Notes: generated by a model not told the origin, from the letters alone. 64,000 nucleotides of DNA from Lunularia cruciata (GCA_948567375.1 OX419761.1:10764243-10828242); one strand, 5' to 3'. Positions 1 to 12,104 are shown, numbered from the stretch's first letter. Made by a program: numbers and translations.

Positions 1-2640
1 TTTACCTACTCCAAAGAGACAACATTGATGATGCTATTGCAACCACAGTGGCTTTAGAAAATCTATCTACACTATTGCATTACTGACTCAAGTATCAAGG
101 CAAAAATAACATGTAAAGGAGTGACATGAAACAAACTCGTTGCCAGATTTGAAAAACATTACGTTAGATTGCTGTTTGCAAGGCTTTGCATCTATGGAAA
201 GAAAAAAGCAATCAACTTTAAACTGATAGGTTCACATAACAAAAGAAAGGAGCTAGAGCTAGTACACACCAATGTATAGGGTCCAGCACATGAGTTTTCA
301 TATGGAGGCAAGAGGTACTTTGTCACTTTCATTGATGATGCAATAAATATTTATGCCATTTGCTTAAAATCATAAGTTTTAAAGATGTCCAAGGTGTGGA
401 AAAAATTGGTCAAGAAAGAGATAGTCAATAAAATCAATGGAGGTGAGTACAAAAGTCAAGTATTTACAAAGTTTTTGAGCCAAGAAGGAATAGATGGTAC
501 AAAGATTGTTTTAAGAACACCACAAGAAAATGGTGTAGCACAAAGGATGAACGGGACAATCTAGGAGCAAGCAAGGTATATGAGGTTACATCCAAGATTA
601 TAGCTCCATCTATAGGCTGCTACAATTGATACAACTGTATACTAATCAACAAAGGTTTTTCTAGTACACTGGATGGAAAGACTTTGAGGAAGCATGATCA
701 GGTAAGAAGGTTAATTATTCCTTCTTAAAGGTGTTAGGTTGCATAGCATATGCTCTAATTGACAACAAGGACTGGAAGAAGCTTGATTCTAGGTGAAAAA
801 AGTGCATCTTCATTGGCTACAGCAATGACAAGTATAGTTAAAAACTTTAAGATTATGAGAAAAAATAATTCATTCATAGCATGAATGTGGTATTCCAAAA
901 AAGTAAGATGTACAAGGATAGTCAAAATGCAGAACAGAAGTCAATCGAACCAGCATACTTTGATTTGGATACCAAGTCCAAGAAGAGGTCTCCAATAGTA
1001 CAAACTGCACCTCAAGATCAAAACACTGGAGTCCAATGAAAAAGAAGTCCAACAGGAGGAATAGGAAGAACTCGAGGAACAAGTGGTTCCAACACCAAGG
1101 AGATCCACAAAAATGAGAAGAGCACAGGTAATATTTGATCCATCTGCTAATATAATACTAAGTAATAGGAAGCAAAGCTAGCATATCTCTTTTAGAATGA
1201 AAGATGAGATGAACTGATTGTATCAGAATAAGAAGTGGGAATTGACAAGACTACACACTAGCAAAAAGGCATTGTCAAAAAATGGGTATACATAATCAAG
1301 ACAGAGGCAAATGGTAGCATAAAACACAAATTGAGGCTTAAGGTCAAAGGCTTTTCCCAAAAGGAAGAAATTGACTACGTAGAGATTTTTGCACCGATGG
1401 TAAGGATGACATACATTAGGGTATTGTTGAACAAAGTTGTTGTAAAGAATCTTCATCTTGAACAGCTTGATATACAGACAAAGTTTGTACATGGTACAAC
1501 CAAAGGAGTTTGCTGTCATAGGCAAAAATCACATGGTCTATCACTTGAAGACAAGTTTGTAATGTTAAAATAGGCTCCACAACACTGGTAGTTGAGATTT
1601 GCTAGTTTCATGCAAGAAAAAGGTTTCACTGTATATGAAGCTTATCATTACATTTATCTTCAAAAATTTGGTGATGATTACATTATATATCTTGCTTTAT
1701 ATGTGGATGATATGCTAGCAGCTAGTTCTAATATAAAGAAAATGATAAAAGTGAAGAAAATGTGCAGATCTGGATTTTCTATGAAAGACTTGATCAAAGA
1801 AGATATTGTGCATGAACATCATTAGGGGCATGGAGAACAAGAAGTTTGGTATCACAAGAAGACTGTGTGGAGAACCTATTGAAGAGATAAAACTTGAATA
1901 ATGCTAAACCTGTATTGACTCCTTTATGGAGGCATTTCAAACTTTCCAAAGACTTATTCACTAGCACCCAAGCTGAGATGGATAAGATAGCTAAGGTTTC
2001 ATAATCAATATGTAGTTGGACGTCTGATGTACTCAATGTTGAGCACAAGACCAGATATTATGCATGGAATGGGAATTGTTAGCAGATATATGCAGAATCC
2101 AAGCAAGGAGCATGGGAATGCTATAAAGTGGATACTTAAGTATCTAGCTGGTACATCTACTTACTCTCTTAGTTTTGAGAGGAATACTCTAGAGATACAA
2201 TGCTGCTATGTAGATGTTGATCATTCAGTTGATTGAGACAGTGGAAGGAGCACCACTGGATACGTTTATATAATTGGAGGTACAATTGTAAGTTGGATGT
2301 TTTAACTACAGAAGATAGGGGCTCTACCAGCAACAAAAGCTGAGTATGTGGTGGTCACGGATGTTTCAAAAGAAATCTTGTGGTTACAAGATTACATGGA
2401 AGAGGTTCAAGGAAAGCAGTTATTAAGGACTCTATGGAGTGATTCTCAAAGTGCATTACAGTTGGCAAAGAGTTTTGCTTCTTGCTCCAGTACAAAGCAT
2501 ATCAAAAGAAGATATCCTTTCATCAGGTCAGCACTCAAGGAGAATGAGTTGAAACTTAAGAAGATTGATGGCTTGAAGAATCTTGTGGATGTGTTTACCA
2601 AGTTAGTATATAAAAATAATAAAATTCTGTAGTACTAGTA
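1..2640 (+). pseudogene. Ty1/Copia polyprotein remnant (element C1), 5' end beyond the window
   Basis: Translated pieces follow the Copia order. A GAG-pre-integrase scrap lies at about 30-240. The integrase core is at about 250-640, with VHTNV, GGKRYFVTFIDDA and TPQENGVAQRMN motifs. The integrase C-terminal part (CIFIGY) is at about 720-870. Reverse transcriptase runs from about 1225 to 2240, with LYVDDM at about 1700 and STRPDI near 2040. RNase H is at 2340-2630, with LWSDSQSALQLAK and TKHIKRRYPFI. Many stops and frame changes (for example near 275, 560, 1571, 1825 and 2236) leave no piece longer than about 95 residues, so it cannot encode a working protein. Its 3' LTR follows at 2767. The relative at 12105-21344 has the same motifs. 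Confidence 0.9.
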
Positions 2641-2766
2641 TTGTATTGCTCCAAGGAATTGATGAAAAAACCAAAAAAAATTGGAGAGGTACACATACAT
2701 AGTCAAATAGAAGCTAGGAGTTTCCATATTTTTCTACATCTTTTACATGAGTTAGTAGGGGAGTTT

Positions 2767-3021
2767 TGTTGAGCCAAATTCCTCCTATGTGTATTATAGA
2801 GAGAGAAGGATATTTTTTATGACAGAGAAAAAGGAGTTCTTTCTTGGGTTAGTTCTCAGGTGATCCTCTTTTGTAACAACCTCTGGAGTTTAGTGGAACT
2901 CACATACAAGTGCCTCTATGTGGGGATGTAACACAAGGTGGTTGAACGTTGATAATAAATCTTGTATCTATTCTCATGTTTATTTTTCTGTGTGATTGAA
3001 TTAGCATTCTGATTCTTAACA
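2767..3021 (+). repeat. 3' LTR of Copia element C1
   Basis: A polypurine tract (taggggag, about 2755-2763) sits just upstream. The LTR begins TGTTGAGC and ends TCTTAACA, an imperfect inverted pair of the TG...CA type. The same ends occur in the LTR at 20904-21344, but this copy is shorter (255 bp against 441 bp). It lacks much of the interior region seen there. Confidence 0.75.
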
Positions 3022-3053
3022 AAACTTTAATCATCGTTGTATCTGAGTTTGAT

Positions 3054-3320
3054 CTAATATGCCCAAGGAGTTCTTTCTTCTGTTAGTTCTAGAGTGATCC
3101 TCTTTTGTAAAAACCTGAGTTTAGTGGAACTCGCAAACGAGTGCCTGTGTAGGGAAAGTAATCCAAATTGGATGAACCTCAATAAAACATCTTTGAGTCC
3201 GTGGATGACTCTCAATACAAATCTTGTGTCCATTCTCATGTTACTTTGCAATGTATAATTGAATTAGGGTAAAACTTTCAATCGTTGCTGTATTTGAATT
3301 TCATCTGATGTTCTCATCTC
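3054..3320 (+). repeat. Partial tandem copy of the C1 LTR 3' half plus flank
   Basis: The stretch starting AGGAGTTCTTTCTTC near 3065 repeats the LTR sequence from about 2840 onward, including GATCCTCTTTTGTAA and TTTAGTGGAACTC. It continues through the LTR end into the same flank (AAAACTTT..ATCGTTG..GTAT). The period is roughly 225-245 bp. Because flanking DNA is repeated too, this is a local tandem duplication rather than an independent LTR. Confidence 0.65.
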
Positions 3321-3321
3321 C

Positions 3322-3989
3322 TCGACCATCGTAAGTGCAATGGAGATGGATGCCACAAATTTATCTACAAGTATATAGTGGACAAATAAGAATATTCCTT
3401 CATAACTGGCGGAATGGTTAACATCTCAATCTCATTTGGGGTTAAGAGGGAATCGTTAGAACTAATTGCTTTTCTCTCCATTCACCTGTCTTCCCCTCCT
3501 TGTTATCCTATGCGTGTCGCTTTCCTCTTTCACTCACCGGTTGTGAACGACTAGACTTTGTAGTACGTCATGTACGATCATGTAATCATTCCCTTTCTCA
3601 CTGGAGTAAAGTAAATGCCTTCTTCTCATACTTACTTGTGGATCACAAGTTCACTGCCTTGTGTTGAAGTGTACATGAAGTGACTGGATCGGGTTATTAT
3701 AGAAATCTATGAGGGTTTGAAGCTGCCATAAGCAGGAAACATGTGAGGTAGCACTATCTGCAAAATGAATTTCCAGTCAGACACATTGTTTTCTGCCTTG
3801 GAGATTGAATAAGTGTGTTATCAACAACTTCTTTTTGGAGCTAGTATCATTAGGTTTCAATTTCAATTTTGGTAGACCATTAGCTACTCTGTGCTAGTAA
3901 TAACGAAAACAAGGCAAATCTACTCCACCAATAGCGGAAACCAGGCAAATGGACGTGACTATAGATTTCCAACCTCAGCTCTCTCGTGA
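3322..3989. other. Intergenic, no gene recognised
   Basis: Low-copy sequence with no long open frame. I see no clear promoter, terminator or transposon ends in it. Confidence 0.5.
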
Positions 3990-4062
3990 TGCGCCTGCTG
4001 GGAGCCGAACCCGGTGTCTATTGCAAGGAAGGCAATTATCCTAACCATTGGACTACAAACGC
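3990..4062 (-). tRNA. tRNA-Gly(UCC)-like, probably a pseudogene
   Basis: Read on the minus strand it folds as a 73-nt cloverleaf. The acceptor stem GCGTTTG/CAGGCGC pairs throughout with two G-U pairs. The D stem is GTCC/GGAT, and the anticodon stem ATTGC/GCAAT holds the loop CTTCCTT with anticodon TCC. The T arm is CCGGG-TTCGGCT-CCCAG. The sequence closely follows the usual plant tRNA-Gly(UCC). Oddities are one mismatch in the T stem, G instead of the invariant A58 in the T loop, TT instead of AA after the anticodon, and no run of four T just downstream for Pol III termination. The gene is therefore probably decayed. It abuts the 5' end of a LINE copy. Confidence 0.72.
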
Positions 4063-4077
4063 CTACGGCACCACGTG

Positions 4078-7000
4078 GAAATGATAATTTGATTGCAACT
4101 TTCAATGATGGCTCGGGAGTTTAGGAGAGCGCGGAGACGGGAGAGGAGAGGGAGAGATGTGAGAGGAAAGATATACATATTCTGAAGGCTCTCTATCATA
4201 TAACACTTGAGTGAATAGTAGATTTTTTTTCTTTTTCAATTTTGGTTCTATTGGTACCTAGATTGAAGACTATGGAGAATTGAATAGAAAGTTTAAGTGG
4301 ATTTTTAGGTTTTTTAATGGTTTAAAGTGATAAATATACGTTGAGAGTGATGTGTCATGAATTTTTATTTCTAATCTTTTGGTTTTCATGATTGAGTTCC
4401 ATAGGAACTTAGTTGAAAATTTTTGAGGTGGAAATTGAAAGTTATGAGGGTTTGGACATATTGTATTTTCTCATGTGAGAAGGAATGTGAAGGGTTGTGG
4501 TTTTGCATGGTACGGGGAGATATGGAGAGGAACATCATGAGTTACTATTAATATTCTTGTGCTAACCATGGTTACACCTCCTCATGTTGAGCCGGCTAGA
4601 GTGACTCTGTGTGTCATCAACGCCTCACCTCACAAGGGGTAAAGAACCATTTGTGAAGGATACACAAATATGATTAGACCACTTGGAATACTCACGTGAA
4701 GCAAGCAACCACATTGATAGTAGTGAGAGTTGGGATTACCTGTGCTTTGTCTATCCCTTTGTTGACCGTTCTAGGGGTACCAATCGAGTAGTGGGAGTGC
4801 TTAACTTCTCAAGCGGGTGACATTTTGGTTATTTGAGACTACTTTTCCATGTCCACGCCTATTCCATAAGCTAGCCCATACACTCCATGATGAAGCTAGA
4901 CAAGCTTTTTGCCTACCATTTGATTGTTTGGCATTTGATCCCTTGGACAATTTAGCATGGTTCCTATTCCTCTTACTCCCTTGATGGTGTCTTTGTTATG
5001 CTAGAGGTGTACATGTAGTGCATAGAGAGGTGGCTGCTAGATTTTGTCAATTTTCAGCAAGGAATTAGGTGGCCCCACAAGAGGAGTTGTTAGGGCTGCA
5101 CATCTTAGTAGACAAGTTTTGCCATAAGATACCGCATTGTCTACTTGATTACCATAATATAGGACATTGGGTCAGGCGTGAGAGTTTAGTAGAGCAGCAC
5201 AAACGTTACACCCTTTGTCTATGGCTAGTCTTATTGGTGAAACTATCTTTTCCTATGCTCACTACATCTATGGCAAGAGATGGATTAATATTAGAGGTCT
5301 TAGAATATCAGCTTGAGCAACCTTTATATCTTGAGAGGTCACTTTTTGCACAAGCATTGTGCACTACCCCTTGCATTTCCTCATGAAGCTTGTTAGGGAT
5401 GGTATATGAGCATCTTAAAGATTGCTTTTACGCAAATGATCTTTCTAGTGGTTTTATTGAGTTGTTTCAAGTGGCTATGAAAATAGCAAGAGGAGACATT
5501 CTTATGTTTATTAGTCAGGTGTTAGTCAACTTCTTGTGATGGAAAAGGACAGGTGTGCATTAGACTGATTACTATTTGAGAGATCTTTTTATGTTTTGTA
5601 AACCACACCATTGTCCTTTAACATCATTCTCACTTTTGACAACACCTCAGTCCATATCAACTTGAAGTAGCTACAATTGGAAGATGTGAAGCTATATTTT
5701 ATAGGCATTAGGGCACTCTTAGATATCCATCTGGAGTGGGTCATCCTACATGTGTATGTTGAGAATATTTTTCAGAATGCCTCACAAGCATCCATCTTTA
5801 GAGCGCTTAAGGAGGTTGTTGGATCCTTGGCGAGTCTTTCCTTTTGTGTGGTCTTTTTATGGCTCTCTTGCTTTCCCCTACTACCAACACGGTTGTTCAT
5901 AGGAAGGAGTTACCATCTTGGAGTTAGTTGTTGGTACACGTCAAGGAGATCCTTTAAGAGGAACCTTATTTTCCATAGGTCACTTTAGAGCTCTCTTATC
6001 TACTACTTTGGCCATGGTAGGTTGTGTATTTCTCTCCTTGGCATATGATACACACATCATGGGCCCTATAGATCAGATTAGGCAAGGCTTTGACCACTTG
6101 ACTATTGAGCTACATCTAGTACCCTTCAAAGTCAAGGTGTACAAGTGCAGTGCATGGTCCTCCTTGGATTGGACTAGAGGTTTACAGTCTCCTTTGATGG
6201 CGCGAGCATACATTACATTCTCTCTTAATTGACTCGTCCATTCCTCATGCTACTAGAGCATATCTTTGCTCTTGCTCTAGCAGGGGTGCATACTCTTGGG
6301 TATTAGCTCAATCATGCATTAGGGCATTCTGACTCACACTAGCTACTTTCTCTACAGCAATGAGGTTTTGCTTAGGTTTGGTCCATCCATCTGCATCTTC
6401 ATTACTCATTTGTAAGTGTGGTTCTACATTAGATGTAACAATGGTCCATATGACATGACATGGTGTCCTTTTGGAGGACAAAGATAGCTACCTATGATGC
6501 TATTAGGGACATAGTGTTTGCTATGGCTTGAGAGAGTGGATACTTGGCTTGGAGTGAGTGTTTGTATGCTTTGCAGAAGACATGTGTTTGGGTAGACTTA
6601 TACTTGGTCTGAGATGATCAAGTGATAGTAGTAGATGTTTTGGTTACAAACCCTACGCGCGATACAGTTTTGGAGGGCCTGATTACTTATCCCCTTGGAT
6701 GGGCAGCGAGTGCAATAGCAGCTCATAAGGTCTCCAAGTATAGAGGTAAGCAACGAGGTCACCTCTTTGTTCCTTGAGCCTTAGAGTTATATAGAGCTAT
6801 GGACCCGATGTTTGACATATTTTTCAAGGCGTGCACAAGAGCTTATCATGTTAGGTGCCAGGAGGTACTACTCTCACTTTCATACTTTGTAGCATATTTT
6901 AGATAGAGTGTGTACATTGCTCCATAGAGTGCATTGCATAGTGGAATCCATAGGAGAGAAATCACACTAGGTGATGCTTCTTCGAATGCTCCAATTGTTC

Positions 7001-7166
7001 ATAGACAGTATGTCTTGCATAGCTTGGTTATCTTAGGCACAATAGGGTACATTTCTCATATTGACTCTATTGTGGCTTAGCCCAATTTTACCTCTTTTGT
7101 CTTCTATGGCTTGATAGGGTCTTCTCATCCTTCATGTTTGCTACATGGTCGCCCTTTCCACTTTTT
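4078..7166 (+). mobile_element. Non-LTR retrotransposon (zinc finger-RT-REL family), degenerate copy 1
   Basis: This is colinear with the two better copies at 45455-49344 and 49687-53434, from the shared GA-rich 5' leader (about 4110-4270) to the 3' end (ggtcgccctt near 7163). Recognisable pieces are the N-terminal region near 4560-4680, the reverse transcriptase (VENIFQNASQASIF near 5757, GTRQGDPLRGTLFS near 5935, LAYDTHI near 6040), a CCHC knuckle near 6410-6460, and the endonuclease-like end (VDLYLV, stop, DDQV..VDVLV from about 6595; KVSKY near 6730). Stops and frame changes are dense, so it is the oldest of the three long copies. It keeps the reading frame through RT motif B where the other two are shifted, and an aspartate (VDLYLV) that is Asn in copy A. 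The 5' boundary is approximate and no duplication of the target was found. Confidence 0.8.
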
Positions 7167-7286
7167 TTACTTCTTGAAAATGGTAGAGGGTACATTCAGG
7201 AATGATATGGAACTCGTTGGGGTAGCAAGACAAGATCTTATAAAACTACGCCACCATAAACTCTGATCAAATCAACTTGTGTAAAA

Positions 7287-7483
7287 CTAGGTGAGGTTTC
7301 TTCGAGTGCTCTTGTAGTTTGTAGACCTTACAATTTGTATAGCTTTTGTATGACTATGATATCTTAGATTCGGTAGGGTAAATTACACATATCGATGCGT
7401 ATGGGGTGCTTAGCTCCATTGTACCTCTCTTGACATGGGGTCTTCCCATCCTTTGTGTTTTCTCCGCGATCGCCTTTCTCCAG
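7287..7483 (+). mobile_element. 5'-truncated 3' fragment of the same LINE family
   Basis: The fragment matches the last coding stretch and the 3' tail of the family (ACTAGGTGAGGTTTCTTCGA, TCTTCCCATCC, GCGATCGCCTTT). It is flanked by TTGTGTAAAA (7277-7286) and TTTTGTAAAA (7484-7493), a 10-bp target-site duplication with one mismatch. The 5' truncation and the duplication are what target-primed reverse transcription leaves. Confidence 0.7.
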
Positions 7484-7493
7484 TTTTGTAAAA

Positions 7494-8616
7494 TCATGCA
7501 TTTGTATCGAAGAGTTGATAAGAAACACTCCATAAACTTTATGTGTCTGTTTATAAGAAGTACTTCCACTCATCGAGAATGCAATTCCTACTTCCTACTT
7601 TCTTCAGAGTTCTTCGCCTTCTTCTCTCTTTCTTCACAGTGGATGAGCATATGGATCTAGGTACCACAGAACCCCCAACATCCTTTCCCCCCAAAGACAC
7701 TCAGGGTAATTTATGACCCCTACCACACTGCAGGACTACCAACACTTAGTACTACACTTGCGATCACAGATTGGACCTTTTTTGTGACGACTGCGGACCC
7801 GCATTGCAACTAGTGTAAATCATTTTGTTCAAGGAGTCTACATCTAATGTGGATCAGAATATATTTCATACATCTCCACCGCGTTTCGTTAGAAACTATT
7901 CCAGATCTAGAGCCCGATCCCGACATGGGCATACGATCACTAAATTAATATGATCTTGGTGTTTGTATGAAAGCTCAGTGGATTCTGCAACCATATAGAC
8001 CAACTGTCTGACTGTTGCCCATTTTAATCATAGCCATCCCAAATTCGAAGAGAAATTGAGAAACGATTCTGCATTGCTTTCAAGGCGTATTACTTGTGTA
8101 ATACGCTTTTGTCATTGTGCATTGCTCATCAGTACCACATCCGACTGCAGGAACCCCTCGTTTGTCCAAAGATCCATGTACTAAGAAGCGCCGAAGGTGC
8201 CAAAGGTGCCGTTGGTGGAATCTATGGACATGAACTCAAAAGGCTTATCTTAGGAAGACCGAGACTTGAACCAATTCGCAATGGAGGATCCATAATCAAT
8301 GGGACAGTGATGTTTTCCATTCAAAGTTGTAGAGGCGGTTGGAGAAAGCTCCACAATGTAGTTGTCCGGTAGAGTGACTCCCCCTATTTAGAAGAAAACT
8401 TTCAATTGCAAGATTCAAGGAGCAACCAACTACTTCTGATAGATGAAATATGTGCTCAATGCTCACACCAGTTAATCTCCCTCGTTGTGTATGCTTTTCC
8501 TGAGCAGTACGATGTGAAGGATGGATGATTTAAACCATCATGATCGCTAATCTTTTAGAGTTATTAAACCCAGACAAATGTCAGACGATTTGTGCAGATT
8601 GATGAAATTTCTGCCA
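7494..8616. other. Intergenic, no gene recognised
   Basis: Open frames here (7406-7660 + and 8094-8372 +) match no family I recognise and have no coding-like context. The region separates the LINE fragment from the peroxidase remnants. Confidence 0.45.
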
Positions 8617-9400
8617 TGTGAGGATAATCATGTCTCGAGCGTCGGGCCCGACTTTAGCGAATGTCCTGACGGGCTTGGCGAAGTTGTCTCCGCGGTCTAC
8701 TGCCATTCACCTCCTCGGCAATTGAAGCAAATCCATCCTTTCAGCCCACAATATTAGCGAGATCCACTCACCAACCCGTACGGATGTCATACATGTGTAG
8801 CATAAAATTGTTTATCGTTACAGATTCAATGTCAAATGCTACTTACCATTTATCCATTTCGCATAAGTTCCACGCCCTGTTTTATGATAAATTCAGGATC
8901 GTGCATGTTCACCCGGCTTTCTTCTGATAATGCTTATTGAAGATCTTCACCACGTTTCGATCTGTATAATATGTGTCCCCGTAAGTTGACTGTGGCACCA
9001 ACGCAACAATATCGGTACATGATACAAAACCAGGGCATGCATATTCAAGCTCCAATTTGGTTGCATCGATCTGTTCAAATCCTTTTAAGGAACTCTTATT
9101 TAATAGAGGATCTCCCTCAGCTAAACCAGCCGCTGGTGAATTGAGCACAGATCCATCTGAACCTTGCACACCCAATGATAGGTTCCGTCATTAGGTCCTG
9201 CTAATTCCAGAATTTCACTCGTAGATTACTGATGACCTGAGCAGCTCCCATCTTATATCGCTCAAAGTAATGTAAACTGTGGATTTTTCTGACGTTAATA
9301 TTCGTCCCCGTGACGAATACACAATACGGGAACGTTTGCTAGTTAGGTTTGGCATGTACACAATTTCTGACCAGTACATACCCGAGCATGCAGTCATATT
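8617..9400 (-). pseudogene. Class III peroxidase remnant, exons 2-3 (and perhaps 1)
   Basis: On the minus strand, 9177-8999 encodes the family's exon 2 signature: VQGSDGSVL, AGLAEGDPLLN, KGFEQIDATK, ACPGFVSCTDIVAL. A GT donor follows. Positions 8755-8617 carry the exon 3 end: AEEVNGS, then FAKPVRTFAKVGPDARDMII. Class III peroxidases are secreted haem enzymes that oxidise phenolics with H2O2. The cysteine of the usual QGCD motif is Ser here, the reading frame is broken between and within exons, and no exon 4 with the proximal haem His follows, so this is a pseudogene. The frame at 9397-9215 has a vague resemblance to an exon 1 (TSEKSTVYITL) but is not convincing. A second remnant lies in the opposite direction at 10100. 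Confidence 0.75.
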
Positions 9401-10099
9401 ATCCGGAAGTCAAGTTAAAGATCGGGCTCCTGACTTCTATCATGGTAAATGTCAATAGTATACGACCACCTAATCTTTAAAACAAAGATTTTAATACCTC
9501 CAGTCTCGCCACCAATTCCCAAGTTCAGGATCTTCGAAACCTTCACAAGTTCGTGAGACCCAATGTAGACCACAAAACAAATCTACAACCAGTTAGTAAG
9601 TCATCCAGACGACATGCACAGATTTGACATAAGTGTAAGGTCGAGATCGGACCTCCAAGATATAGCCTTGTCCACTTTCTGTTATGCACATTCTAGCTCC
9701 CCGCTGTCCTTTTATACTCATGCTTCAGCTCACTGCGGTGGTTCGTATTGTTGTTTATGCTTTTCCTGTGATGCACCATTCTAGGGATCATCCTAGAATG
9801 GGAAATATGAACCGGATAAGACATGAACAAATGCCTTTTATTGCAGTGGGACTATAAGAAAGAATAACCCAGGGATCCTCAGGCATTGTGCGGTCATGAA
9901 ACTGTACCTAGATTTCCATTCTATTTCATCGATAGAAACCAGTTGACAGGAAGGGATCTACAAACCCAAAACAGGACTGCGCAGTTCCTAAGGAATGTAT
10001 ACTTGAATACAGCATTTGAGATAGAATATGCAAAGTAAGCGCGCTAATATCCTATGAGTCACCTGTTTGATCTACAAATATGTATGACAATGTATTCAG

Positions 10100-10827
10100 G
10101 TTGGTGGGTGGAGGTTGCCAGTATTTTTTGGGTCGAATAGATGGAGTTACTTCTGTTGCAGAAGATGTGAACGGCAGTTTGCCAGACTGCAGAGACTACT
10201 TCGCTAAGGTCGTCTCTACATTCGCCAAAGTCGGGTTTGATGATTATCCTCTCAGGTCTGTTACTTGTCCGTTGGTGTAGATTCAATTTCATTCCGTCAT
10301 TCTGGAAAGTTTGGATTCATGACTTGGATTATAGCGCACTATTCACTGCAGGTTCAATTTCAAGTGACTTGATAGGAAATCCTACACATCCAACTCGTTG
10401 AATTCCCCGATGTTGGATCATAATATAGGGGCCATCTATCGGACAACTCCATCGCGGATCTTCCTTCGAACGTCTTTACAATTTCGAAGGTCAAAACATC
10501 ACTGACCCATCGATGGACACTGCCTTTGCTAATTGGCTCAAGTTTCGGTGTCCTCAAGATAAAGCCTTCGATTTCATGGCTACCGATTCCACATACGGCC
10601 CCTTTGACGCTGCTTACTTCATGGATCTTTTGATAGTCGTGCAGTCAGATGTGGAACTGATGAGCGAGGCACTGGGCGTGGAACACGCGTTGAAAACAGT
10701 GCAGAATCCTCCCGAATGTCCTTACGAGTTCGGTATAGATATGATAAAAATAGGTAACATTCAGACAGTGGATCCAAATGGTTGGAGAAGCCACTGTGCT
10801 TTGATTGAGGCCCCATCATATAAGTGA
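10100..10827 (+). pseudogene. Class III peroxidase remnant, exons 3-4
   Basis: Exon 3 (10100-10255) follows an ATTCAG acceptor. It reads VGGGCQYFLGRIDGVTSVAE, then DVNGSLPDCRDYFAKVV and FAKVGFDD, ending CTCTCAG/GT. After a 173-bp GT..AG intron, exon 4 starts near 10429 where the proximal-haem motif GAHTIG should be. A 2-bp deletion there reads GAIYRTT and shifts the frame. The correct frame resumes at RLYNFEGQNITDPSMDTAFA and runs through the C-terminal region (FDAAYFMDLL, MIKIGNIQTVDPNGWRSHC) to a stop at 10827. Exons 1-2 are absent. The loss of the haem-ligand His and the missing N-terminal half show that it is dead. Confidence 0.78.
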
Positions 10828-11002
10828 TTAAGATCATTTGTCCACGAGTGGACCAGTCTGGTTGTGAATTTCATGTAAGTATAAAGCAAATGCGCATTCA
10901 GTGCGACCCCATCATATAAGTGATCAAGATCATTTGTCCACGAGTGGACCAGTCTGGTTGTGAATTTCGTGTAAGTATAAAGCAAATGCGCATGCAGTGC
11001 AT
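10811..11002. repeat. Two tandem 96-bp units
   Basis: CCCCATCATATAAGTGAT starts at 10811 and again at 10907, and the units are nearly identical to their ends (GCGCATTCAGTGC / GCGCATGCAGTGC). The first unit begins inside the last codons of the peroxidase remnant and carries its stop, so the gene's 3' end was duplicated. Confidence 0.9.
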
Positions 11003-12104
11003 GTGTAGCTATCTAATCCTGACAGCGGATAAAAAAAATAATATAAAATTTTATATATATTAAATAAAGCAAGAGTAGAAGGTAAGAAAACCTTAAATAC
11101 ATGAAAAATTAGTGAAAAATATATATGAATATATATATAAATAAGGGTAAGGACTTAATATTAGTAGAGATTTTTAAGTAGTACTTCCTTTGAACCTCAA
11201 TTTAAAGTATATACTCTGAATCCATCATATATATAAATAGTAATTGAGAACATGAGGACTAGTCTTCGTACAAGTCTTAGTAGTCATTTGGTAACTGATT
11301 CCTTTAGTTGTCTACATTGGGTCGCAAGTACATGGAGAGATTTGAACATCCTGAATTGGAAAGTAGTTATGAGAGGGTAGTAACAAAAACCTAGCGATCA
11401 AAAAGATTAGGGGTAGTATGCCATAGATATTCACTGTGATAGAAGTCAGAAGCCTGATCCGTAGCTTTACCTCCAAATAAGTTTATAATAAATTCTGATC
11501 ACTTGTGCATCACTTTTCTGTTGTTTAGTGGCGTAATGAATCGATTGCTAGTTTTGCTAGTCACATGCCAAAGCTTTCAACAGACATAACAAGTTTCAAT
11601 CTTAATAATGATCAAATCACACTAGACCAACACTCGCTACACACACACCGGCCCGGGAGAGCTTCATTAGCTCAAAACACGGTTAGAAATGGATAACAAG
11701 GTAGTAATTCATCGTCAATGAGCCCGAGCAATTTTTGTACTGAGTACACTGATAATGTATGGGATTGGTTCACTTCAAGATCTCCAAACCTGGTCATTCT
11801 CCAGCAAGAACTCCTTCTCGCCACATACGGGCCGGAGAATCTTTCTTAAATTTCATATTACTCTTAGTGCCCTGTTCTTAGCGTTGGTTACCGCTTGAAT
11901 TTCTGTTACAGTATGATATACTGTAGAGAAGTGAACCTGACCCAGCCAAACATCTGGCATATAAATGCTCGGGGTAACTTGTTACTATCTCCTTGAGCTC
12001 CGACCTCAACCTTCTCAGGTAAGTCAAAACCCATGTACTAGAGTTCTCTTCAGTTTTTTTGCAAACCGAGGTAGCTGCGACTCTGAATTGCGCCACAAAA
12101 TCTA
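11003..12104. other. Intergenic; AT-rich first 250 bp, no gene recognised
   Basis: Positions 11030-11250 are rich in TATATA/ATAAA stretches. The rest is mixed sequence with only short frames. The Copia homology starts abruptly near 12105. Confidence 0.45.

Noticed and set aside
3400-3465. GGCGGAATGGTTAACATCTCAATCTCA, resembling a tRNA-Leu/Ser D-arm and anticodon region
   Set aside because: I could not form an acceptor stem or a T arm with TTCRA, so there is no tRNA.
9215-9397. Peroxidase exon 1 on the minus strand
   Set aside because: Only a vague likeness (TSEKSTVYITL) and no distal-His motif RLHFHDC, so it was not annotated separately.
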